Assembly: GCA_964557845.1 (NCBI GenBank)
Contig: CAZLBV010000288.1
Coordinates: forward strand, 1-32,377
Source of the DNA: CAZLBV01 sp964557845
Lineage (GTDB): Bacteria; Acidobacteriota; Aminicenantia; Aminicenantales; Aminicenantaceae
Length of the DNA stretch: 32,377 nt
Direction: 5' to 3'
Below are positions 21,791 to 28,747 of this stretch, one piece after another. Position 1 is the stretch's first letter; each line of letters opens with the position of its first letter. The translations under genes and the position numbers were made by a program. The notes below the pieces were generated by a model. It ran no database searches. It was not told where the DNA came from and was given only the letters and a program-made list of their open reading frames with translations.

Positions 21791-22065
21791 TACGCGGAGA
21801 TAAAGTATCCCTGATCCCCCTTTTTTCTATCAAAAAGATCCTCAAATTTTATCAGCCTCACATCTATCCAACAGTTGATATAAGCCTCTAAAAATGGTTT
21901 ATGGGCGATTCCATAAATGACCAGGATGCGTTCTCCAGGATGCATTGCGCTGATTGTCCGGAGATGAGCAGCGATCTTCAGGTTTCGGTTTTCCCAGAGA
22001 GCAATCCGATCGAGGTCTTCACCACTAGGTAAATGGATTTGTAAAAAAAACACTTCTTTGAGCAC
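21787..22065 (-). pseudogene. 3' fragment of a DUF5694/TraB-like gene
   Basis: About 92 codons from a GTG at 22065 match, from memory, the C-terminal part of DUF5694-type proteins: WENRNLKIAAHLRTI followed by PGERILVIYGIAHKPFLEAY, where the family has a Gly-x-x-His turn. The N-terminal two thirds of such proteins (about 200 residues) are missing and no Shine-Dalgarno site precedes the GTG, so this is probably a remnant. Its stop codon overlaps the stop of the kinase gene on the other strand. Family assignment is tentative. Confidence 0.45.
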
Positions 22066-22102
22066 TTTTAGTGAACTAAAATTGATTATCTACGTCTATA
22101 TA

Positions 22103-22163
22103 ATTAAGCCTAAAATATTCATAAAATGCCGATGGTACTATTCGTGAATAATCCAGGTTAAAA
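22103..22163. repeat. imperfect inverted repeat, copy of the dispersed intergenic element
   Basis: ATTAAGCCTAAAATATTCAT (22103-22122) and TATTCGTGAATAATCCAGGT (22139-22158, continuing TTAAA) are imperfect inverted copies, with shared features TTAA-CCT and ATTCA. CCTAAAATATTCATAA is identical to 126-141. It lies about 50 bp upstream of the serine hydrolase start. Short palindromic intergenic repeats of this kind can act as protein sites, terminators or REP-like elements. Confidence 0.45.
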
Positions 22164-22209
22164 TAGGTAAAATTTTGTTATTTTTATTTGAGAAAAAGAG
22201 GAGGCTGTT

Positions 22210-24030
22210 ATGATCAAGCGGTGGTTTAATTTGTTTTTTTCTGCGTCCTTGCTCCTGCTGTTATTTTTCTTAGTTTCTTGCACCAAGAGTTCTGAGAATG
22301 AATCCCTGGATAAAATCCTGGAACAAGAGATCCCCAGGTTGATGGAAGCGGCCAATATTCCCGGCCTTTCCATTGCGGTTGTCCGTGATGGACAGATAAT
22401 CTGGAAAAAAGCGTTCGGAGTAAGGAGCCAGGAGACAAAGAAACTTGTTGATGAAAACACCATGTTTGAGGCGGCATCTCTTACCAAAACCGTAACCGCC
22501 TACGCAGCCATGCGCCTTATGGAACGAGGTGATCTCGATCTTGACAGGCCTCTGCATGAATACTTCCCGGACCAAGAATATAAAAAGCTTTCAGGTGATG
22601 AGCGCTATAAACAATTGACTGCCCGGCTGGTCCTCACCCATACTACCGGCCTTCCCAACTGGGGGAATAGACTCATGCGTGACCCCGGAGTTCAGTACGG
22701 TTACTCAGGTGAAGGTTTTCTCTATATCGGCCGGACCATCGAACAGATCTCGGGAATGTCGCTTCAGGATTTTGCCCAAAAGGAGATATTCGAACCTCTA
22801 GGGATGTCCCATACCAGTTATATATTGAATGAAACTTATGCTTCCAATGGCGCCTGCGGCCATGATGATCATGAAAGGCCCCACACCTTACGGAAAAGAA
22901 CCGAGCCCAATGGAGGCGCCTCTCTCCTGACCACCGCCGGGGATTATGCCAAGTTTATCTGCGCTCTCCTCAATGCCCAAGGACTCACCCAGGAAACCAT
23001 AGATCAAATGACCTCTCCTCAGGTCCAGGTGACAAAAGACAGAAACAAAGCTGAATTGTTTGAAAATGTTTTTTGGGGTTGGGGTTGGGGTGTTCAGCCA
23101 GGAGACACAGGATTTGGTTTCTGGCACTGGGGGGATAATGGAGATTTGAGGGCTTACACCGTAACCTACAAAGACCGCCGTGAAGGTTTTGTCTATTTTG
23201 CCAACAGCAGCAACGGATTGGCCATTGCGGGGGCTGTCAGCGCTCTAATTGTTGCTGACCATCAATATGCCCTTGATTGGCTGGATTATGAAAAATATGA
23301 TGATCCCAAAAGAATGGCTCGGCTGTCGATAGAAGATGCATTTCTTATAGAAGGAAAAGATGCAGGCCTAAAAAAAATTCAGGAAGCAAAAGAGTCCTAT
23401 CCTGAGCTGGGCGAGGAAGATTTTTTAACGGACCTGGCTCAATATTTGGGAGAGCGCGGAAAAAAGGAAGAGGCCATCGCAGTACTTAAGTACTGCCTTA
23501 AATCCTTTCCCCAGTCTGCCGATGCCTATCTTGGTCTGGGTTTGGCCTACATGGAGACGGGACAGAATCAAGCAGCCATTGAAAGCTTTGAGTCAGCACT
23601 AAAGATCAGAAAAGTTTTCAGCATGGCAAAAAGAGGGCTTAAATGGGCCCAGGAAGCCCTGGAGGCAGAGAAAAATCCAATAATCCTATCGTCTTCTGAA
23701 ATGGAAAAATTGGCGGGAGATTATGGGGAACGCCACATCTTGCTTCGCGGCAGCACTCTGTATTACCAGCGGGAAGGACGCCCGGAATACCAGCTTATTC
23801 CCATCAGCAAAGATATATTTGCTCTGGAAGGTTATGCTCAATTCCGCATCCAGTTTGTCTCGGATAAGACCGGCGAAGTCACCAAGATCGTTGGGCATTA
23901 TATTCGGGGAAATACGGATGAATCTTCCCGTGACCGGAGTTTAAACGAAGGACAAGTAAAAACTAGAGAAAATCTAATCTATATTGCGGATGCATTGAAT
24001 TTATCTGGTTTTCATTCTGAACATGGATAA
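22210..24030 (+). CDS. serine beta-lactamase-like hydrolase lipoprotein with TPR region
   Basis: A 606-aa lipoprotein (lipobox LVSC, Cys24) of the class C beta-lactamase/esterase EstB/PBP4* group, anchored outside the cytoplasm. The nucleophile motif is S90-LTK93. The usual Tyr-x-Asn is replaced by YSG at 165-167, and HWG at 306-308 takes the place of KTG, a common variant in esterases and D-amino-acid peptidases. A TPR pair follows (about 430-490), then a C-terminal beta-rich DUF3471-like domain (about 505-575). Antibiotic hydrolysis is therefore not implied. GAGGAGG lies five bases before ATG 22210. It is a single-gene unit. Confidence 0.85.
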   Translation: MIKRWFNLFFSASLLLLLFFLVSCTKSSENESLDKILEQEIPRLMEAANIPGLSIAVVRDGQIIWKKAFGVRSQETKKLVDENTMFEAASLTKTVTAYAAMRLMERGDLDLDRPLHEYFPDQEYKKLSGDERYKQLTARLVLTHTTGLPNWGNRLMRDPGVQYGYSGEGFLYIGRTIEQISGMSLQDFAQKEIFEPLGMSHTSYILNETYASNGACGHDDHERPHTLRKRTEPNGGASLLTTAGDYAKFICALLNAQGLTQETIDQMTSPQVQVTKDRNKAELFENVFWGWGWGVQPGDTGFGFWHWGDNGDLRAYTVTYKDRREGFVYFANSSNGLAIAGAVSALIVADHQYALDWLDYEKYDDPKRMARLSIEDAFLIEGKDAGLKKIQEAKESYPELGEEDFLTDLAQYLGERGKKEEAIAVLKYCLKSFPQSADAYLGLGLAYMETGQNQAAIESFESALKIRKVFSMAKRGLKWAQEALEAEKNPIILSSSEMEKLAGDYGERHILLRGSTLYYQREGRPEYQLIPISKDIFALEGYAQFRIQFVSDKTGEVTKIVGHYIRGNTDESSRDRSLNEGQVKTRENLIYIADALNLSGFHSEHG

Positions 24031-24218
24031 TGGTTTTGTGATCGTTATTCTGAGATATAAAAGCCTATTTTTCTTATTGGGATGGTCATATTCCATTTAG
24101 ATTTTCACTTAAATGAATTTTAGAGTACCAAATCTCTAATAGATATCCACTCTGATGGAATCTTCATGACAGAGAGTATATTTTCAACCTTCCCCCAAAA
24201 TAAAAAATAAAAAAAACA

Positions 24219-24247
24219 TTGAGTGCTGGCAGGGGATTTTATATAAT
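24219..24247 (+). promoter_or_regulatory. sigma-70 promoter of the V-ATPase operon
   Basis: TTGAGT (24219-24224) and a perfect TATAAT (24242-24247) are 17 bp apart. Transcription would begin near 24254, leaving a leader of about 130 nt before the first gene. Confidence 0.6.
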
Positions 24248-24282
24248 AACTCTCCATTTTCCAGTTAATTTGTATATTTTTT

Positions 24283-24310
24283 GAAGGAAAACCTTCTTCT
24301 GCAGGAAGAA
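24283..24310 (+). promoter_or_regulatory. two mutually exclusive hairpins in the V-ATPase leader
   Basis: GAAGG-AAAA-CCTTC (24283-24296) forms a 5-bp hairpin. TTCTTC (24294-24299) can instead pair with GAAGAA (24305-24310). The two share the TTC at 24294-24296, so they compete. No U-tract follows, which argues against a simple attenuator. Confidence 0.2.
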
Positions 24311-24385
24311 AAAGGACAATCAGAAGAAAATATTTAAGGATGGATGTGTAAGTACAGCTGCTGATTAAATAGGTGAGGAAATATA

Positions 24386-24742
24386 ATGAGCGATGAACCA
24401 AAAAACGGTGAAGCTTTGAAGGCTCTCCAAAGCATAAAAGAAACAGAAGAACACGCCAAAAAAATAATACAGAACGCCCGTGAAAATGAAGCGCAGTTGA
24501 TCATCCAGGAGGCCTATGCTGAAGTAAAAAAGATAAAAGCAGGTATTCTTGAGGAGACCAAGAAAAAAGCCGAAGCTTTAAAAACAGAGATCGTCAATAA
24601 AGCGGAGGAAGAAGCTGGGGAGATCCGGAAATCTGCCGCGCTTGAGGAAAAAAAGTTAAGAGAAGCAGCCAAAAAAAACATGAATGCAGCCGTGAAAAAG
24701 GCCTCCGGAAAGATCAAAGAGTTACTAAAAGAGGGACGGTAG
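24386..24742 (+). CDS. V-type ATPase subunit H/G (peripheral stalk coiled coil)
   Basis: A 118-aa, highly charged, almost entirely helical protein rich in Ala, Glu and Lys with a long right-handed-type coiled-coil pattern (IIQNARENEAQLIIQEAYAE). This is typical of the H (also called G) subunit that pairs with subunit E in the outer stalk. It is the first gene of the operon, with GTGAGG before ATG 24386, and lies 7 bp before subunit I. Sequence alone is of low complexity; the position secures the assignment. Confidence 0.82.
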   Translation: MSDEPKNGEALKALQSIKETEEHAKKIIQNARENEAQLIIQEAYAEVKKIKAGILEETKKKAEALKTEIVNKAEEEAGEIRKSAALEEKKLREAAKKNMNAAVKKASGKIKELLKEGR

Positions 24743-24749
24743 AGATTCT

Positions 24750-26657
24750 ATGGCAATTGCACCCATCGAAAAAGTAGAGGTCCTGGCTCATGCCGGCATA
24801 AAAAAGGAATTCCTGACTTCGCTTCAAGAACAGGGTTTGATCCATATAACAGAGACAAATATCGATGAATTGGGTTTGAGTAAAAAACGAGAAGAGGAAA
24901 TATCTGATCTGGAACATACTTTATACCGGTTGAATCATGCTTTAGAGCTGCTGGCTGCCTGGGGGCCTAAAAAATCAAAGGGTCTTAAATCGAAACCGCG
25001 ATTAGACTCCAGCAACCGCTATCAAGCTTTGATCGGTGATTACCATGCCACGTTGGATGACATCGAGGAGCATGAGTCACATTTGAATGATCTTTATTCT
25101 GAGATCAAATTTTTGGAAAGGGAACGAATTTTCCTGCTGCCTTTGATTGATTTTGATGTCCCCTTAAAAGATCTGGAAGATACAGAATGGACAAAGACAG
25201 CGGTCGGAGTTATTCCCACACTTAACTATGAAGATTTTAAACAAAGAGCAGAAGACGATCTTCTCTGTTTCAGTATCATCAGTAAGGATAAAAGGCAGAC
25301 CTATCTTTTTATTATTTATCATAAAGCTGAATTTGAAACGATCGAACGCTGGTTGAAAGAGCTGGAGTTTAATTTTCTTTATTTTACAGAGCCGATTTTA
25401 GATTGGGCCAAAGATCGACATCGAGTGAAAGATGTGCTGGAGTCACTGGAAAAAGAGATCGAAGATAACAAAAAAAAGACCAGCTCCCTGAGCAAAAAAG
25501 GAGAAGAACTGGCACAGCATAGAGATCAATTGATGAGTGTTTATGATGTTCTTTTCAATGAACGGAGCAAGTTTTTGTATTCTTCCGATCTAGGTGAGAC
25601 CGACCGCACTTTTTTTCTCGAGGGCTGGATCAAGGCTGCAGATAAAACCAAGCTCATAAAAAAACTGGTCTCGTATGAGGATCTAGTCGAATATTATTTC
25701 AGGCCGCCGCTTTCAGATGAAAATCCTCCTGTTATTTTGGAAAACAAAAAGCTTTGGAAACCTTTTGAGATCATTACGAAATTGTACGGCCTTCCTCAGC
25801 AAGGAGCAATTGATCCCACTGTGGCCTTGGCCCCGTTCTTTTTCATATTCGTTGGGCTAACCGTGAGTGAAGCCGGATATGGTATGCTGGTGGGGCTTAT
25901 ATGCCTCTTTGTTCTGAGATTCATTAAGCCCAGAGGAGGAATAAAGTCGTTTTTTACTCTGATGTTGATCCTCTCTGTAGCGGTAATAATATTGGGCACA
26001 GTGGTGGGGGGATGGTTTGGATTTCCCATACGTTCCCTCCTGCTTCTGGACCCACTTAAGGATCCGGTCTCTTTTCTCATTCTATCGCTGGCCCTGGGAT
26101 TCATCCAGGTGTGGTTCGGGACCCTGTTGAAAATGATAATTGATATAAAACAAAAGAGGTATCTACAGGGTTTTTTTGTTGACGGGGGGTGGCTGCTGCT
26201 GCTGCCGTCACTGGTATTGTATGGGGTGTCCAAGATGCCCGCTGCCGGAATCCTAACATTAGTGGGTGCCGCCGGGATTGTCTTTTTCGGTGCTCCCAGC
26301 CGGAATCCTCTGGTGCGTTTTTTCGGAGGGCTTTACAGCTTGTATGACATTTCCAGATATCTAGCTGATGTCCTGTCTTATTCCAGGCTTTTAGCTTTGG
26401 GATTGGCCACCAGTGTGATTGCCATGGTGGTCAACACACTGTGCCAGACAGCCGTAAAAATCCCCTGGGTGGGCTGGCTGTTTGCCGCCCTGATCTTTGT
26501 GGGCGGTCATCTGTTTAATCTGGGAATAAGTTTTTTAGGCGGTTTTGTCCATTCCATGCGTCTTCAGTTTGTGGAATTTTTCAGCAAATTTTTCGAATCC
26601 GGAGGCCAACCCTTTGAGCCTTTTGAGTTAGAAAGTAAATATACTGAGATAATTTGA
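24750..26657 (+). CDS. atpI: V-type ATPase subunit I (a subunit, ion-channel stator)
   Basis: A 635-aa membrane stator subunit. Residues 1-335 are the soluble arm, which binds the E/H stalks (coiled coil about 215-250). The rest has seven or so membrane helices. The essential channel arginine is R546 in LSYSRLLALGLA, followed by GGHLFNLGISFLGGFVHSMR and the conserved C-terminal FVEFFSKFFESGG. Together with the proteolipid ring it forms the ion path. Length is normal. It is followed by a 64-bp gap before subunit K. Confidence 0.95.
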   Translation: MAIAPIEKVEVLAHAGIKKEFLTSLQEQGLIHITETNIDELGLSKKREEEISDLEHTLYRLNHALELLAAWGPKKSKGLKSKPRLDSSNRYQALIGDYHATLDDIEEHESHLNDLYSEIKFLERERIFLLPLIDFDVPLKDLEDTEWTKTAVGVIPTLNYEDFKQRAEDDLLCFSIISKDKRQTYLFIIYHKAEFETIERWLKELEFNFLYFTEPILDWAKDRHRVKDVLESLEKEIEDNKKKTSSLSKKGEELAQHRDQLMSVYDVLFNERSKFLYSSDLGETDRTFFLEGWIKAADKTKLIKKLVSYEDLVEYYFRPPLSDENPPVILENKKLWKPFEIITKLYGLPQQGAIDPTVALAPFFFIFVGLTVSEAGYGMLVGLICLFVLRFIKPRGGIKSFFTLMLILSVAVIILGTVVGGWFGFPIRSLLLLDPLKDPVSFLILSLALGFIQVWFGTLLKMIIDIKQKRYLQGFFVDGGWLLLLPSLVLYGVSKMPAAGILTLVGAAGIVFFGAPSRNPLVRFFGGLYSLYDISRYLADVLSYSRLLALGLATSVIAMVVNTLCQTAVKIPWVGWLFAALIFVGGHLFNLGISFLGGFVHSMRLQFVEFFSKFFESGGQPFEPFELESKYTEII

Positions 26658-26705
26658 TCTGAACTATTTGAAAGTTAAGGAAAAATAGATTGTTTGATCC
26701 GAACC

Positions 26706-26713
26706 TAAGGAGG
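26706..26713 (+). promoter_or_regulatory. exceptionally strong ribosome binding site for the proteolipid gene
   Basis: TAAGGAGG is fully complementary to the 3' end of bacterial 16S rRNA and ends eight bases before ATG 26722. It is the best match in the operon. This fits the need for about ten K subunits per enzyme. Confidence 0.6.
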
Positions 26714-26721
26714 TCAATGAA

Positions 26722-27195
26722 ATGACGATTGGATTAACATTAGCCATATTGGGAGGAGCGCTCGCTGTGATATTAGGCGGGATCGGCTCGGCCATTGGAG
26801 TTGGGCTGGCCGGTCAAGCCTCGAGCGGGGTTATGAGTGAAGATCCGCAAAAATTTGGAAGCTTGCTGCTGCTGGTTGCACTCCCTGGAACCCAGGGAAT
26901 ATATGGATTTTTGAGTGCTTTTTTGGTCATTTTAAAACTGGGGTTGACCGGCGGGACACTGGCGACGGTAGGCACACAGCAGGGTTGGCAGATGCTGATA
27001 TCCTGTTTGCCGGTGGCTTTTACCGGGCTGGTATCAGGAATTCATCAAGGTAAAGTGTGTGCTTCCGGTGTCTATATGGTTGCCAAGCAGCCTAAGGACT
27101 TAATGAAACCTGTTATCATGGCCGCTCTGGTGGAAACCTATGCTGTATTGGGGCTGCTGATCACGATCCTCTTACAGAATGGGATCAAGTTTTAA
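26722..27195 (+). CDS. atpK: V-type ATPase subunit K (proteolipid, c-ring), Na+-type signature
   Basis: A 157-aa tandem-hairpin proteolipid with four membrane helices. The single ion-binding carboxylate is E138 in LVETYAVLG, in the second hairpin; the first hairpin carries LPGTQGIYGF instead. The Enterococcus hirae NtpK Na+ ligands (Leu61, Thr64, Gln65, Gln110, Glu139 in published structures) correspond here to L54, T57, Q58, Q109 and E138. Sodium coupling is therefore predicted. Direction (synthesis or hydrolysis) is not shown by sequence. A very strong ribosome site precedes it. Confidence 0.95.
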   Translation: MTIGLTLAILGGALAVILGGIGSAIGVGLAGQASSGVMSEDPQKFGSLLLLVALPGTQGIYGFLSAFLVILKLGLTGGTLATVGTQQGWQMLISCLPVAFTGLVSGIHQGKVCASGVYMVAKQPKDLMKPVIMAALVETYAVLGLLITILLQNGIKF

Positions 27196-27228
27196 TCTTG
27201 TCGCAGAACCTCTTTTAGAGAAATATCC

Positions 27229-27645
27229 ATGAGTTTAGAAAAGATCATTGAAAAAATCATTGATGATGCACGCTCCGAGGCTCAGGTTATCATTGAAGAG
27301 AGCAAAGCAAAAGCAGAAGAGATAATAGCGGCAGCCGTTAAAGAAGCTCAAGAACAAGCCAAACGTCTTATTGCCGGATATCAAAAACAGGGAAAACTGG
27401 AAGCGAGCCGGATCGTCACACAAGCCAGGTTAGAACGTCAGATAAGTTCCCTGGCCTGCAAAAAAGAGCTCATCGCTGAAGTGATAGATAAAGCCTTTAA
27501 GCAGGAAAAAATATCCAAGGAAAGGCTGAAAAGAAAGGTCGTGTTAAAAGACGGCGAAAAGGAAGAATATTTCAGTGAAGAGAACTTAAAGGATGAACTC
27601 AAACCTCAATTGGAAAGTTACATAGCGGAGGCGCTTAAATTATGA
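27229..27645 (+). CDS. atpE: V-type ATPase subunit E (peripheral stalk), shortened
   Basis: A 138-aa stalk subunit. The N-terminal 65 residues are the expected coiled coil (IIEESKAKAEEIIAAAVKEA). The end (VVLKDGEKEEYFSEENLKDE) matches the last strand and helix of normal E subunits. The middle of the globular C-terminal domain, about 50-60 residues, appears to be missing, since typical E subunits are about 190-200 residues. The frame is open throughout, so this is not an obvious pseudogene. It overlaps subunit C by ATGA. Confidence 0.8.
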   Translation: MSLEKIIEKIIDDARSEAQVIIEESKAKAEEIIAAAVKEAQEQAKRLIAGYQKQGKLEASRIVTQARLERQISSLACKKELIAEVIDKAFKQEKISKERLKRKVVLKDGEKEEYFSEENLKDELKPQLESYIAEALKL

Positions 27646-28427
27646 GCCGTCTGCCCCGCTTGGATTATGCCTATTCTGTAGGTCGAGTTCGTGCCTTGGA
27701 GAATAAACTGGTTTCACGCGACGTGTTTCTTGAGGCAGCGGGCGAGCGAGATTTTAACAGTGCATTAAAGATCATCTTTGATGCGGGCTCTTTTCTGGAT
27801 GAAATGAATGAGATCTCAAACAGCATCGAACTGGATCAGTTTATTATGAGTGAGGAAGAGGCTTTAAATAAGCTTTCGGCTGAGCTTTTTCTTGATGATA
27901 GTTTCGGGATAATGTTTAAGAGAAATCTTAATCCATCACAAGCTTTGTCGGCGGCTGAGGACACCCAATATTCTTTTATCATTGATTATTACCGGCATAA
28001 GATCGATCTGGGGAATATAAAAATATTTTTCCGGGTGAAATATCTGGACTATACATTAGAGAAATTGACCGATTCTCTTATGCCGGGGGGATTTCTCGAT
28101 GACTCGCTCTTTGTTCGTAATTTTGAATTGAATTATTCTGAGATCTCGGAGAAATTGTACGCTTCTCCCTACCAAAGATTATGGAATGAAGCCGTTGATA
28201 ATTTGCAGGCCGAAGAAACCTTTATCAATCTGGAAAGGGGGATCGAAGATTTTCTTATTCAGTATCTTAAGAGCGCAAAGTATATAGTCTTCGGACCAGA
28301 GCCTGTATTTGCCTATGTTATTGCCAAACGAATGGAGCTTCAGTTAATCCGCCTGGTTTTTGTTGGATTGATAACTAAAATTCCTTCAAAAATAATTAAA
28401 AAAAGGATCAGTGAGACTTATGTATGA
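27642..28427 (+). CDS. atpC: V-type ATPase subunit C (AC39/d-type)
   Basis: A 261-aa subunit that links the central shaft to the proteolipid ring. Recognisable parts are YAYSVGRVRALENKLVS at the start, YYRHKIDLGNIKIFFRVKYL in the middle, and the C-terminal AKRMELQLIRLVFVGLITKI. It is shorter than the roughly 330 residues usual for the family. It starts within the stop of subunit E and ends overlapping subunit F, so expression is coupled. Confidence 0.88.
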   Translation: MSRLPRLDYAYSVGRVRALENKLVSRDVFLEAAGERDFNSALKIIFDAGSFLDEMNEISNSIELDQFIMSEEEALNKLSAELFLDDSFGIMFKRNLNPSQALSAAEDTQYSFIIDYYRHKIDLGNIKIFFRVKYLDYTLEKLTDSLMPGGFLDDSLFVRNFELNYSEISEKLYASPYQRLWNEAVDNLQAEETFINLERGIEDFLIQYLKSAKYIVFGPEPVFAYVIAKRMELQLIRLVFVGLITKIPSKIIKKRISETYV

Positions 28428-28746
28428 AAAAGTCGCTGTCATTGGGGATAGAGATCTTATTTTTCCTCTCCGTACCTTAGGAATTAAAGTCTATTCCCCA
28501 AATACTATCGAAGAAGCAGCCGGTATACTCAAAAAACTCGAAGATGAAGGAGTTGCGCTCTGTTTTTTACATGAACGATATTTTAATGACCTCAAGGAAG
28601 AAAGAGAAACGATGGAGAAAAAATTCTGTCCAGTTATTGCAGGTTTTTCCGATTACAGAACAGTATCGGATTATTTGGCGAATATGATCAGGGAAATGGC
28701 GGTGAAAGCCACTGGATCAGATTCTTTAGTTAAAAAAAGGGATTGA
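28420..28746 (+). CDS. atpF: V-type ATPase subunit F
   Basis: A 108-aa central-shaft subunit with a CheY-like fold, starting MYEKVAVIGDRDLIFPLRTLG, which is the family hallmark. I prefer ATG 28420, which gives that conserved start and an 8-bp overlap with subunit C. A GTG at 28411 would add three residues. It ends one base before the start of subunit A. Confidence 0.93.
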   Translation: MYEKVAVIGDRDLIFPLRTLGIKVYSPNTIEEAAGILKKLEDEGVALCFLHERYFNDLKEERETMEKKFCPVIAGFSDYRTVSDYLANMIREMAVKATGSDSLVKKRD

Positions 28747-28747
28747 G

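Larger units (their letters stand above)
24031..24385. other. 355-bp region between the serine hydrolase and the V-ATPase operon
   Basis: This AT-rich region contains the operon promoter and leader listed separately. The first 190 bp show no open frame, RNA gene or clear terminator for the upstream gene. Confidence 0.5.

Noticed and set aside
23075..23090. Telomere-like GGGGTTGGGGTTGGGG run, possible G-quadruplex
   Set aside because: It lies inside the serine hydrolase gene and encodes the WGWGWGV motif, which explains the repeat by protein constraint.
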